Source: JASLQO01 sp002327525 (lineage in GTDB: Bacteria > Pseudomonadota > Gammaproteobacteria > Pseudomonadales > Azotimanducaceae). Taken from it: a stretch of DNA of 64,000 bases. The notes beneath the pieces were generated by a model. That model did not search any database, had not been told where the DNA came from, and saw nothing but the letters and a program-made list of their open reading frames with translations. The translations under genes were made by a program, and so were the position numbers. The stretch spans positions 62,001-126,000 of the forward strand of contig JASLQO010000020.1 of NCBI GenBank assembly GCA_030744435.1, in the 5' to 3' direction. Of the stretch, positions 8,579 to 17,011 are shown piece by piece (the first letter of the stretch is position 1; the number at the start of each line of letters is the position of its first letter).

Positions 8579-8815
8579 TCAGCGGACGACGTCCTGTCGG
8601 GAATCCCACACAGAATGCTCTCGCGTGTCGCGGCTCAGGTGGAGCTCGCCACGCATTCGGGCGGTGTATGCGCGCAGGGCGTCGTCAGCGTCGAAGCGTG
8701 TGGCGAACAGGCCGTGGTCCTTCTCACGCGAGGCAAACTACCATTGGCCATTCATCTTGAAGACACGGTCATCGGAGCGAAAGTAGGTGCGCTCGCCGTC
8801 GTCGTCCTTGCGCAT
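8579..8815 (-). pseudogene. DUF6316-type small protein, first copy, broken by an amber codon
   Basis: Read from the ATG at 8815, a 78-residue homologue of the next gene appears, but codon 26 is TAG (8740-8738) exactly where the intact paralogue has the second Trp of EWWF. Before it: MRKDDDGERTYFRSDDRVF; after it: FASREKDHGLFATRFDADDA and HSVWDSRQ, all aligning with the downstream-numbered paralogue. A single TGG-to-TAG change explains the break. It lies 115 bp from the intact copy, same strand, a tandem duplicate. No alternative start would rescue the N-terminal half. Confidence 0.8.
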
Positions 8816-8930
8816 GGCACTTCCTGTGGCGACCTTTCCCCGAGTATAGCGATCGGCTGGTCCGGTCATCTGAACTGGATCACGGAGTTCGGGCAAATAT
8901 CCGCGAGGTGGTGTGCGGATAGCGAGCGGG

Positions 8931-9179
8931 CTAGTAACGCGTCTCGTGACGTAGATCCCACGCCGACTTCTCGTTCTTACCGAGCACCCTCAGTTTATCG
9001 ATACTCGCATCGCCCTGGGCCATGGCAAGGAAGGTCCTGAACGCTTCTTCGGCGTCCGCGCGGCTCGCAAAAGGGTCGTGGTCTCCTTCCCGGGAGGAGA
9101 ACCACCATTCGTCGCTGGCCTGAAAGAAGCGATTGGCTGACCAGAAATAATTGCGTTCTTCCTTGTCATCCCCTCGCAT
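8931..9179 (-). CDS. DUF6316-type small protein (intact copy)
   Basis: An 82-residue soluble protein with the pattern NYFWSANRFFQASDEWWFSS, then REGDHDPFASRADAEEAF. The same pattern recurs in the broken neighbour at 8579-8815, so this is a genuine conserved small family and not a chance frame. The family name DUF6316 is from memory and should be treated as likely rather than certain. Function unknown; the sequence ends in an acidic/basic stretch (KNEKSAWDLRHETRY). Confidence 0.7.
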   Translation of the reverse strand: MRGDDKEERNYFWSANRFFQASDEWWFSSREGDHDPFASRADAEEAFRTFLAMAQGDASIDKLRVLGKNEKSAWDLRHETRY

Positions 9180-9241
9180 GATCTTTTCAGTACGGGTACA
9201 AGATCATATATCGTCACTTCGGCTGTGGACTTGAGCCAAAG

Positions 9242-9874
9242 TCAGGTTTGAATAGTTGCCTGGAGATAGGGAACGACCACCAGTTCCACCTGAGCCTGCA
9301 GATGTACCAGCGTTCGCTCGGGAATCGCGGAATCGTCCATGATGAACTGCAATAATGCGTACTCGATCAACGCGAACAGCACGTCGGCGAGTAATTCGAG
9401 GTTTGTACCGGGGACGAGGTCGTCTAAACTGTGAGCGATGAAGAGAAGTTCGCCCAACTTCTCGTGTGCCTGCTCGTCGAGCGTCTGATAGAGGCTGGTG
9501 GCGTCGCTCCTGTCGTTGATTGTGGCGAACAACGCCTGGGTGACCTCACGCCACCACGCGCGGTTGTGCTGCACCAGAACGTCCATGGACACGCCGACGA
9601 GTTCGTGCAGGGTGTCGAGCAGTGTGCCGGGTTCGTAGGCGCTGATGATGCTATCGATCGAGCCGGAGCTGCTGGCCATGTTTTCCACCAGCAGCGCTTG
9701 CAGAATCTGGGCCTTAGTCGGAAAGTAGTTGTACAGGGTCTGGTAGCTGATTTCAGCGCCATCGGCGATGTCTCGCATGCGTGCCTGCTCGTAGCCGAGA
9801 CGTCCGATCAGATCGCTCGCGACTGTGAGGATGTTCTGCCGAATCTGCAGTTTTTTTTGTTCGCGTAAAGGCAA
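9242..9874 (-). CDS. TetR/AcrR-family transcriptional regulator
   Basis: A dimeric repressor with an N-terminal helix-turn-helix: REQKKLQIRQNILTVASDLI, then YEQARMRDIADGAEISYQTLYNYFPTKAQILQAL, the standard TetR DNA-binding layout, followed by a helical ligand domain. The frame stays open to a TTG at 9943, but that would overlap the divergent gene; TTG at 9874 (LPLREQKK) matches normal family starts and leaves the palindrome at 9885-9897 intergenic. Neither start has a clear ribosome site, so the exact N-terminus is uncertain. It is divergent from the LolA-like/ABC operon, the usual arrangement for a local repressor of an efflux system. Confidence 0.85.
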   Translation of the reverse strand: MPLREQKKLQIRQNILTVASDLIGRLGYEQARMRDIADGAEISYQTLYNYFPTKAQILQALLVENMASSSGSIDSIISAYEPGTLLDTLHELVGVSMDVLVQHNRAWWREVTQALFATINDRSDATSLYQTLDEQAHEKLGELLFIAHSLDDLVPGTNLELLADVLFALIEYALLQFIMDDSAIPERTLVHLQAQVELVVVPYLQATIQT

Positions 9875-9884
9875 GATGAAGGTT

Positions 9885-9916
9885 TTGACTTGGTCAATAA
9901 TTTGAGTGAATATAGA
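9885..9916 (+). promoter_or_regulatory. Candidate operator/promoter of the export operon
   Basis: TTGACTTGGTCAA (9885-9897) is an inverted repeat with arms TTGAC/GTCAA. Its left half doubles as a -35 box (TTGACT), with -10-like AATATA at 9909 or TATAGA at 9911. A regulator bound here would block the operon, fitting autoregulated TetR control. Pattern-based inference only. Confidence 0.4.
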
Positions 9917-9933
9917 TAGTGCCTGAATCTGGA

Positions 9934-10731
9934 ATGGAGTCAATACGGGTGTTCAAGGTCATTGTGCGGGTGTGTGTCCTCTTCACGTTCACCGGGACGG
10001 GTGTGTTCGCTGAGCAATCCACCATTCCTCACGGCACCACTGATGCACACCAGATCGTCGCGGGGGCCGTCGATCTCATGCGCGGCGAAACGTCATACAC
10101 GGAAATGAGCATGCTGGTGCACCGTCCGGATTGGCAGCGCTCCTCAAGCCTGGTGGGGTGGACCCGTGGTCGGCAAGATGCGCTGATCCGGTTCACCGCA
10201 CCCGCTAAGGATGCGGGCAATGCCACGCTCAAGCAGGGTGAGAAGATGTGGACGTACACACCCAAGCTGAACCGTACCATCCGTCTGCCGTTCAGCCTCA
10301 TGTCGCAGAGCTGGGCGGGTTCCGACTTCTCATACAATGACTTGTCGCGCACCGACAAACTGCTGCACGACTATGATCTGACGCTCGACCAGGTGGTGGA
10401 CAGTGAGGGCGGACACAGGATCTACTTCATCACCGCGGTACCGCACGAGGACGCGCCGGTGGTGTGGGGTAAGGAAGAAATGATCATCCGCGACGACTTC
10501 GTGCTGATGTCGCAAACCTACTTCGATCAGGCTCTTGAACCACTCAAGAAGATGGAAACGCTGGAGATCCGCGAGATGGGCGGGCGCATGATTGCGTCGA
10601 AGATGCGCATGGCCAAGCTCGACGAACCCGACAACTACACGGAAATCAGTTATGACGTAGCGGACTTCGGTGTGCAGGTGGACGATCAGCTGTTTACGCT
10701 GTTCGCGCTGAAATCCGGCGGACGCGGATGA
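9934..10731 (+). CDS. Outer membrane lipoprotein-sorting (LolA-like, COG2834) periplasmic protein
   Basis: A secreted LolA/VioE-like half-barrel protein. The N-terminus MESIRVFKVIVRVCVLFTFT is a signal peptide, probably cleaved after VFA. The mature part has the typical COG2834 core, DALIRFTAPAKDAGNATLK, GEKMWTYTPKLNRTIRLPF and GSDFSYNDL. Such proteins bind acyl chains of lipoproteins or other hydrophobic cargo and ferry them across the periplasm. A GTG at 9919 is an alternative start but makes an unusually long n-region. Its stop overlaps the first permease start (ATGA), so it is the first gene of a coupled operon and probably works with the transporter as cargo chaperone. Confidence 0.85.
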   Translation: MESIRVFKVIVRVCVLFTFTGTGVFAEQSTIPHGTTDAHQIVAGAVDLMRGETSYTEMSMLVHRPDWQRSSSLVGWTRGRQDALIRFTAPAKDAGNATLKQGEKMWTYTPKLNRTIRLPFSLMSQSWAGSDFSYNDLSRTDKLLHDYDLTLDQVVDSEGGHRIYFITAVPHEDAPVVWGKEEMIIRDDFVLMSQTYFDQALEPLKKMETLEIREMGGRMIASKMRMAKLDEPDNYTEISYDVADFGVQVDDQLFTLFALKSGGRG

Positions 10732-12008
10732 GCGAGGCCCTCACAGCCCCTGTCGTGCGTCCGAAAACAGGGCTGCAGACACCACTGGTGGTGGCGGTGG
10801 CATGGCGCAATCTCTGGCGTAACCGCCGGCGAACCTGGCTTACGGCGGGCAGCATCGCTTTCGCCATCTTCCTCGTCGTCTTGGCCCAGTCGTTTCAGTA
10901 CGGCGCCTATGGCGCGATGATCGAGAACGCAACGACGCTGTTGTCGGGGCATGCGCAGGTGCAGAACCAGCGCTATATCGACAATGATCGGTTTGAGTAC
11001 ACCATCGACGACGTCACGGAGCTCGTGCGCGTGTTGGAGGATGTCGGGGGCGTGGCCTCCGTCGCACCGCGTGTAGAGGCCTTCGCGCTGGTGTCGGCCG
11101 ATGAGCGCAGTTTTGGCGCGCAGATACTCGGCGTGGAGCTGGCCCGGGAACAGCAGACAGTGCGCGTGTTCACGGATGTGGTCGAGGGTCGCATGTTCGC
11201 CGGCGATGATGAGGCCGTGGTCGGTACCGGGCTGGCGCGCAATCTGGAACTTGAGATCGGCGGTGAACTCGTCGTACTGGGCACCGCGAAGCAGGGTGGT
11301 GTCGCGGCTTTCGTGTTCGACGTGGTGGGCATCGTCTCTTCGGGGGTCGCGGAGCTCGACAGGGTACTGGTCGCGGCACCCCTGTCCGCCGTTCAGGCGG
11401 GATACGACCTCGGGGATGAGGCGCACACCCTGGTGATACGAACGACCGACCTAGATGACAGCGCTGAGACCGTGGCCGCCATTCGAGGCCGTTTGGGTGA
11501 TCGGTATGAGAATCTGGCAGTGCGCAACTGGAACGAGGTGATGCCGGATGTCGAACAGGCCATCGAGATAGACAAGTTGGGCGGCCAGTTGTTCTACGGC
11601 ATCATCATGGTGGTTGTGGCGTTCAGCGTGGTGAACACGTTAATCATGACGGTCTTCGAGCGTGTCCGGGAATTCGGCATGCTGCTCGCCATTGGCATGC
11701 GTCCGGGCCGGATTCAGGGATTGCTTCAGCTGGAGAGCTTTTTCATGTGGGTGCTCGGGGCCGTCCTGGGTTTGTTGCTCGCAACGATTGTGGTGGGCTG
11801 GTTCGGCAGCGTGGGGCTATACCTCGGCGAGGATCTGGAGGAGTATGCCGCGCAGTTGCACATGCCGTCCCGGATGTACCCTGCGCTGAGCTGGGATGCC
11901 GTACTCCCGGCGCCGATCGTTTTGCTGATCGCAACGCAGATCGCGGCCGTGCTGCCCGGTTTGCGCATACGCGGATTGAAACCCGTGGAAGCTCTGCGAA
12001 CGGAATAA
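10728..12008 (+). CDS. FtsX/MacB-type ABC transporter permease (first of three)
   Basis: A LolC/E- or MacB-like permease of 426 residues. An N-terminal membrane segment (WLTAGSIAFAIFLVVLAQS, ~37) is followed by a large periplasmic domain (~55-270) and three C-terminal membrane segments, including LFYGIIMVVVAFSVVNTLIM and the coupling motif ERVREFGMLLAIGMRPGRI that contacts the ATPase. It ends LRIRGLKPVEALRTE, the family signature. The start overlaps the LolA-like stop. It closely resembles the next gene (shared RNLWRNRRRTWLTA opening and SADERSFG in the periplasmic domain), so the two arose by duplication. No own nucleotide-binding domain. Confidence 0.92.
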   Translation: MSEALTAPVVRPKTGLQTPLVVAVAWRNLWRNRRRTWLTAGSIAFAIFLVVLAQSFQYGAYGAMIENATTLLSGHAQVQNQRYIDNDRFEYTIDDVTELVRVLEDVGGVASVAPRVEAFALVSADERSFGAQILGVELAREQQTVRVFTDVVEGRMFAGDDEAVVGTGLARNLELEIGGELVVLGTAKQGGVAAFVFDVVGIVSSGVAELDRVLVAAPLSAVQAGYDLGDEAHTLVIRTTDLDDSAETVAAIRGRLGDRYENLAVRNWNEVMPDVEQAIEIDKLGGQLFYGIIMVVVAFSVVNTLIMTVFERVREFGMLLAIGMRPGRIQGLLQLESFFMWVLGAVLGLLLATIVVGWFGSVGLYLGEDLEEYAAQLHMPSRMYPALSWDAVLPAPIVLLIATQIAAVLPGLRIRGLKPVEALRTE

Positions 12009-12018
12009 GGACCGACAC

Positions 12019-13296
12019 ATGAGCGAAGCCACCTATCCTGTAGAGCACTCTGAATCCCTGAGACGAGGCAGTCTGATCGGCCGTGTCACCGGAATTGCGT
12101 GGCGTAATCTGTGGCGCAACCGGCGTCGCACCTGGCTCACCGCTGTGGGTATTGCCTTTGCCATCTGGATGCTGGTGTTCGCACGCTCCGCGCAGGACGG
12201 AACGTTTGTGACCATGGTCGACAACGCGGCCCGGATGTTCACCGGACACGTGCAGTACCAGCATCCCGAGTACATGGACAATCCGAGGTTGGAGTTTACG
12301 ATTCACGGCGCCGAAGACTTGCGCTTGCGTCTGCTCGCACATCCGGATGTGGCACACGCAGTGGTGCGTGCACAGAGTTTTGCGCTGGTGTCCGCCGACG
12401 AGCGCAGCTTCGGCGGGCAGGTCATGGGTGTGGTGCCTGAGCTCGAGTCTCCCTGGTCGTCGATCATCGGCAGCGTGGCGCAGGGGCGTTATCTGGAACG
12501 AACCGGCGAAGTGTTCATGGGCAGCGTGCTAGCGCGTAATCTCGGCGTCGTACCGGGCGATGACGTCGTCATGCTCGGCACCGGTGTCGAGGGCGGTGTG
12601 GCCGCGGCGGCCGGTACCCTGGTGGGCACCTTTACGTCCGGGCAGATACAGTTCGACAGAACCTTCGTGCAGATACACCTCGACGATTTTCGTGCCGGGT
12701 GGGAACTCGGACCCGATGAGGCCCACACCGTAATTGCGATTGCGCAACACGTGGACGACAGCGCTGCCGTGGCGAGGCTTGTGACGGATCGAGAAGACGT
12801 GCGAGCGCTGTCCTGGCAGGAGCTGATGCCGGGCATGGAGCAGATGGTGGATCTGAAGATTGTCAGCACGGATTTATTCTTCGCGCTGATCGCGGTCATC
12901 GTCACGTTCAGCGTGGTGAATACCTTCATGATGACGACGTTCGAACGCACGCCGGAGTTCGGCATGCTGATGGCAGTGGGTATGCGACCCCGCTCCATCA
13001 TGGTGCTGCTACAGGTGGAAGCGCTGTGGCTGTGTCTGCTGGGCATAGCACTCGGCGTCGGGTCGAGTTTGGCGATGATTGTGCCCCTGTCCAGTATCGG
13101 CATCCCCCTGCCTGCAGAAGCCACTGAGGTGATACAGCAGTACAACATACCGGACCGTATGTATCCGGCGTTCAATGGAGATGCGGCGTGGACCAGCAGC
13201 ATCATCATGTTGATAGCGACGCAGATTGCCGCCGTGATTCCGGCCCTGCGCATACGCACCATGAAGGTGGTGGAAGCCCTGAGAGGACGCGAGTAG
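12019..13296 (+). CDS. FtsX/MacB-type ABC transporter permease (second of three)
   Basis: A 425-residue permease with the same layout as the preceding one: RNLWRNRRRTWLTAVGIAFA first membrane segment, a large periplasmic domain, then membrane segments around LFFALIAVIVTFSVVNTFMM, and ATQIAAVIPALRIRTMKVVEALRG at the end. The coupling helix reads ERTPEFGMLMAVGMRPRSI. It lies 10 bp after the first permease. Two near-paralogues suggest a heterodimeric LolC/LolE-like membrane core; the role of the third, more divergent permease is then open. Confidence 0.92.
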   Translation: MSEATYPVEHSESLRRGSLIGRVTGIAWRNLWRNRRRTWLTAVGIAFAIWMLVFARSAQDGTFVTMVDNAARMFTGHVQYQHPEYMDNPRLEFTIHGAEDLRLRLLAHPDVAHAVVRAQSFALVSADERSFGGQVMGVVPELESPWSSIIGSVAQGRYLERTGEVFMGSVLARNLGVVPGDDVVMLGTGVEGGVAAAAGTLVGTFTSGQIQFDRTFVQIHLDDFRAGWELGPDEAHTVIAIAQHVDDSAAVARLVTDREDVRALSWQELMPGMEQMVDLKIVSTDLFFALIAVIVTFSVVNTFMMTTFERTPEFGMLMAVGMRPRSIMVLLQVEALWLCLLGIALGVGSSLAMIVPLSSIGIPLPAEATEVIQQYNIPDRMYPAFNGDAAWTSSIIMLIATQIAAVIPALRIRTMKVVEALRGRE

Positions 13297-13320
13297 AGCG
13301 CGCAAAGGAGAAGACGATAG

Positions 13321-14526
13321 ATGAAGTTGTTGTGGCAGTTGTCCGTGCGAAATCTCTTTCGTCACAGACGCCGTACGCTAATGTTGGTCGCGGCGATCGT
13401 GGTCGCCGTTTCTAGCGTCACGTTGCTGAACTCTCTCATCCGGGGCTTTCAGTACGATCTCGCGGAATCGGCGGTGGCCAATCTCACCGGGCACATCAAG
13501 ATTCTGGCGCCCGGCTACCGGGATGATCCATCCATCGAGAAGAGCTTTGAGATCGCGAAAGACTGGCAGCCGGACATACCGGCTCAGGACATGCAGGGAT
13601 GGGCGCCGCGGGTAAGGGTGCCAGCGGTGATCATGAGCGAGCGGGAAACCCGTGGCATCCAGTTGGTGGGTGTGGATCCGGCCAGCGAACACATCTCGTT
13701 CGTGGGCTCGGCGCGCTACATTGGTGAACGGCTCGTCGGGTCCGACGACAAGCGCGTGGTGATCGGCAAGGTACTGGCCGAGCAACTGGAAACGGACGTG
13801 GGGCGACGCCTGGTGCTGATCACCCAGGGAGCGGACGGTCTGAATCGCGAGGCGGGTTTCAGGGTGGCCGGGTTGTACGATGCGGAAGGTACCTCACTTG
13901 AGAAGGCGTTCGTTTTCACCGGGCTCTCGCGTTTGCAGGCGATGCTTGACGCAGAAGTGGTGACCGAGGTATCCGTGCGCCTGAACCAGGAACTGCACAT
14001 GAGCGGCATCAAGACCACGCTGGTCGATTTTTTCAGCGGGCTGGATGTGCTCGACTGGCGGGAACTGGAGCCGCAGGCGGCGGCCATGTTCGTGTTTGCC
14101 GATACGGCCATCTACATCTGGTTTCTGATCATGATGGGCGCGTTGGTATTCGGACTGGTCAATACGCTGATCACCTCGGTGATGGAGCGCGTGCGGGAGT
14201 TCGGCATGCTGCGCGCGGTAGGCATGCGGGCGAAATCCATCGTCGCACAGGTAGTGATCGAATCGAGCATCGTCATGGCGGTGAGTGTGGCGATAGGGCT
14301 GGCATTGGGGGGAGTGTTCATCTACTGGCTGCGCGACGGCATCGACCTGACCCAGTGGGCGGAGGGCATGGAGATGGCGGGCATGCGCAGTGTCATGTAT
14401 CCGCACCCGCAGGCAGACGACTTTGTTCTGGTGGCGTTCCTGAGCATGCTGCTGGGCGTATTCGCGAGCCTGTACCCGGCGTGGCGGGCGACCAAAATCA
14501 AACCTCTGGAGGCATTACGCAGATGA
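13321..14526 (+). CDS. FtsX/MacB-type ABC transporter permease (third, divergent)
   Basis: A 401-residue permease with opening RNLFRHRRRTLMLVAAIVVAVSSVTLLNSL, a periplasmic domain, coupling motif ERVREFGMLRAVGMRAKSI and C-terminal YPAWRATKIKPLEALRR. It is less like the other two, which resemble each other. The start follows the second permease by 24 bp and its stop overlaps the ATPase start (ATGA). Three FtsX-type permeases with one ATPase is unusual because the known LolCDE and MacB cores use two transmembrane subunits; the third may swap with another or form an alternative complex. Confidence 0.92.
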   Translation: MKLLWQLSVRNLFRHRRRTLMLVAAIVVAVSSVTLLNSLIRGFQYDLAESAVANLTGHIKILAPGYRDDPSIEKSFEIAKDWQPDIPAQDMQGWAPRVRVPAVIMSERETRGIQLVGVDPASEHISFVGSARYIGERLVGSDDKRVVIGKVLAEQLETDVGRRLVLITQGADGLNREAGFRVAGLYDAEGTSLEKAFVFTGLSRLQAMLDAEVVTEVSVRLNQELHMSGIKTTLVDFFSGLDVLDWRELEPQAAAMFVFADTAIYIWFLIMMGALVFGLVNTLITSVMERVREFGMLRAVGMRAKSIVAQVVIESSIVMAVSVAIGLALGGVFIYWLRDGIDLTQWAEGMEMAGMRSVMYPHPQADDFVLVAFLSMLLGVFASLYPAWRATKIKPLEALRR

Positions 14527-15221
14527 GTGAACGAGTAGTTGAGTGTCGGGGCGTGGTGCGAACCTATCAGGACGATGCCGTGCCGGTATATGCCCTGCGC
14601 GGGGTGGATATCGATGTGGGTAGAGGTGAGTTCGTCAGCCTCGCGGGACCCTCGGGGTCAGGAAAGACGACGCTGCTCAACGTGATTAGCGGTTTGGACC
14701 GTGCCGATGAAGGAACTGTGGAGGTAGACGGCGTTGATCTCAGAACGCTCAATGAGACCGAACTCTCCGATCTACGGCTACGTAAGATGGGCTTCGTGTT
14801 TCAATCGTACAACCTGATACCCGTGCTCTCTGCTCGGGAAAACGTCGAATTCATCATGCAACTGCAGGGCGTGGGCGCCGCGGAGCGCGCTCAGCGTGCC
14901 GAAGCGGCTCTCGCGGACCTCGGGCTGGAGGACATGAGCGACCGACGTCCTGGTGAGATGTCGGGCGGTCAACAGCAACGCGTGGCCGTGGCGCGGGCCA
15001 TCGTCACCCACCCAGCGGTGCTGCTCGCGGATGAACCGAGCGCGAATCTCGACTCGGGCACGACCGAAGAGTTGTCGCAGGTGCTGGTCAGGCTCAACGA
15101 GGAGCAGGGCGTGACCATCGTGACGGCGACCCACGATCCGATGGTGATGCAGTATGCCAAGCGCCAGATCAAGCTGCGTGACGGTCAGATCGTGGAGGAC
15201 TCTGCCGCAGTCGCGGCGTGA
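14523..15221 (+). CDS. ABC transporter ATPase (LolD/MacB-NBD type)
   Basis: The ATP-binding subunit for the three permeases. Walker A is GPSGSGKTT (~39), the Q-loop lies in GFVFQSYNLIPVLSARENV, the signature is MSGGQQQRVAVARA (~141), Walker B is AVLLADEPSANLD and the switch His is ATHDP. The frame is open upstream inside the permease, but the ATG at 14523 overlaps the permease stop by four bases and matches family starts, giving 232 residues. It groups by sequence pattern with exporters of lipoproteins, macrolides and related amphiphiles. Its stop overlaps the start of the barrel gene by one base, so all six genes form one transcript. Confidence 0.94.
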   Translation: MSERVVECRGVVRTYQDDAVPVYALRGVDIDVGRGEFVSLAGPSGSGKTTLLNVISGLDRADEGTVEVDGVDLRTLNETELSDLRLRKMGFVFQSYNLIPVLSARENVEFIMQLQGVGAAERAQRAEAALADLGLEDMSDRRPGEMSGGQQQRVAVARAIVTHPAVLLADEPSANLDSGTTEELSQVLVRLNEEQGVTIVTATHDPMVMQYAKRQIKLRDGQIVEDSAAVAA

Positions 15222-16903
15222 TGCGCTTGACTGCGATCATGTGGCTGCTGCTCGCGCTTTGTGTGTCCAACGCGTTTGCGAGCGGGTTCGCGCTCGCTGA
15301 TGCGCAAACGAACTACGACCTCGTGCTCGGCAGCTACCGCAGCCACATCTATGCCGAGGAGCGACTCGTTCAGGCGCGCGGGCGCATTGACAGGGTTCTT
15401 CGTCTGGAGACCGCCGTCATCGATGGTGTCACCTGGTACCGGTTGATCGCCTCGGTGAATGGCGATGTGGTCGTAACACAGAAACAAAAAGTACAACTGG
15501 CAGAAATGGGATACCCGGGTGCATGGCGCGTTCCCTCACTCGCGGTGCATGCCGAAACGCCGGTCGCCGGGGCGGCAACTGCAAAGATCGCGGTATCGGC
15601 GCCATCGAACGCCGACGCCCACGTGCGTGATCAACAGGTGGATGAACCTCCCGGCGCCGTCGCGGCGGCACCCGTGCAGGCACGGACGACGATTCGCAAA
15701 CGCACGCCCGCCGGTTCCACGGCGGAGTTCGATGTGCGATTCAAGGCGTTTGGAACCGGGGCATACTTGCCGGATCACGACGCCCAACGTCTGCTCACGG
15801 GCACGCCGGCGTATGATACCAACCTAGACCTGCGCCTGATGTTCCGTGATCGGCTCGGGCCGGTGACGCTGCTCGCGGATGCGGCCGTAACCTGGGTGGC
15901 TGGGGATTCGCAGGCCTTTCTGTTTCGATCTCCGCAAGCCACGCTCGATCAGTCACCGCTCGGTGATGCTCGGCGCGTCATGGATCTCACCTGGGAGATA
16001 GACGACGGAGAGCGCTATACCACGGTTGCGCGTTTCGACCGGTTAGCTGCACGCTACCGCACCGGTCGCTGGTCGGTCACCCTCGGCCGGGAGGCCGTGA
16101 GTTGGGGTGGCGGCATGGTCTTTCAACCCATGGATCTGTTTAATCCTTTCGCGCCGACCACGGTTGACAGGGACTATAAGGCGGGCGATGACCTGCTGCT
16201 GGTGGAACGGCTGCTCGACAATGGCAGCGACCTGCAGATGCTGGTAGTGGGGAGGCGGAGGGCGATCGAGGAGGAGATTACCGGACAGGCGTTCAGCGCG
16301 GCGTTGAAGTGGCACGGGTTTTGGGGTGCCGGGGAATTTGAACTGCTGGCGGCCAAGCACTATGTCGACCAGGTATATGGCGCTGGTGTTCGTTATCCGC
16401 TCGGTGGGGCGCTGCTGCGGGCGGATCTGGTATACACGCGGCTGCGCAACGGTGGCGGAGAGTTCACCGGCATGGTGAATATCGACTACAGCCTGGTGGT
16501 GGGCGAGCGCAATGTGTACGTTTTTGGCGAGTACTTCCACAATGGTTTCGGCGTGCGCGAACTGCCCTTTACGCCAAGCCTGTTGCCGGAACCCTTGGTC
16601 GAAAGGCTCGCGCGTGGGGAATTGTTCAATGCCATGCGTGACTACACAGCCCTCGGTGGACGCATAGAATGGCATCCGCTGGTCAATCACTCGCTGACGC
16701 TGATCTCCAATCTGCACGATTCGAGCAGCCTTATGCAGATGCAGCTGACCTACGAACCGAGCGATGCCTCGCGCTTGGAGCTTGGCTGGGTGGAGCCCCT
16801 CGGCAGACCTGGAGACGAGTTCGGAGGAGTGCCGCTACTTGGACCCGGGCTGACAACGGGAAGCGGAAGCCAGATCTACGCGCGATGGGTTTACTACTGG
16901 TAG
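15221..16903 (+). CDS. Outer-membrane beta-barrel protein with N-terminal SPOR-like segment
   Basis: A secreted protein of 560 residues. The signal peptide runs MRLTAIMWLLLALCVSNAFA. Residues ~30-90 (NYDLVLGSYRSHIYAEERLV... VIDGVTWYRLIAS) resemble a SPOR fold, which in other proteins binds denuded peptidoglycan. A low-complexity Ala/Pro/Val linker (~95-160) leads to a long stretch of alternating amphipathic strands ending in Trp (RWVYYW), the usual C-terminal signature of an outer-membrane barrel. It resembles porin or alginate-export-type barrels only in general pattern. As the last gene of the LolA-like/ABC operon it is the plausible outer-membrane exit or acceptor. GTG at 15218 is an alternative start. 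Confidence 0.75.
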   Translation: MRLTAIMWLLLALCVSNAFASGFALADAQTNYDLVLGSYRSHIYAEERLVQARGRIDRVLRLETAVIDGVTWYRLIASVNGDVVVTQKQKVQLAEMGYPGAWRVPSLAVHAETPVAGAATAKIAVSAPSNADAHVRDQQVDEPPGAVAAAPVQARTTIRKRTPAGSTAEFDVRFKAFGTGAYLPDHDAQRLLTGTPAYDTNLDLRLMFRDRLGPVTLLADAAVTWVAGDSQAFLFRSPQATLDQSPLGDARRVMDLTWEIDDGERYTTVARFDRLAARYRTGRWSVTLGREAVSWGGGMVFQPMDLFNPFAPTTVDRDYKAGDDLLLVERLLDNGSDLQMLVVGRRRAIEEEITGQAFSAALKWHGFWGAGEFELLAAKHYVDQVYGAGVRYPLGGALLRADLVYTRLRNGGGEFTGMVNIDYSLVVGERNVYVFGEYFHNGFGVRELPFTPSLLPEPLVERLARGELFNAMRDYTALGGRIEWHPLVNHSLTLISNLHDSSSLMQMQLTYEPSDASRLELGWVEPLGRPGDEFGGVPLLGPGLTTGSGSQIYARWVYYW

Positions 16904-17011
16904 ACGCCGGCGGCCAGGTGTGGCAACGAGGATGTAGGGTGGCTTGTACACCCGTTGCGCGGATCTGATCGAAGCCAGGTAAAGTGCGAGCACTTATCGG
17001 GGGAGAACGGC

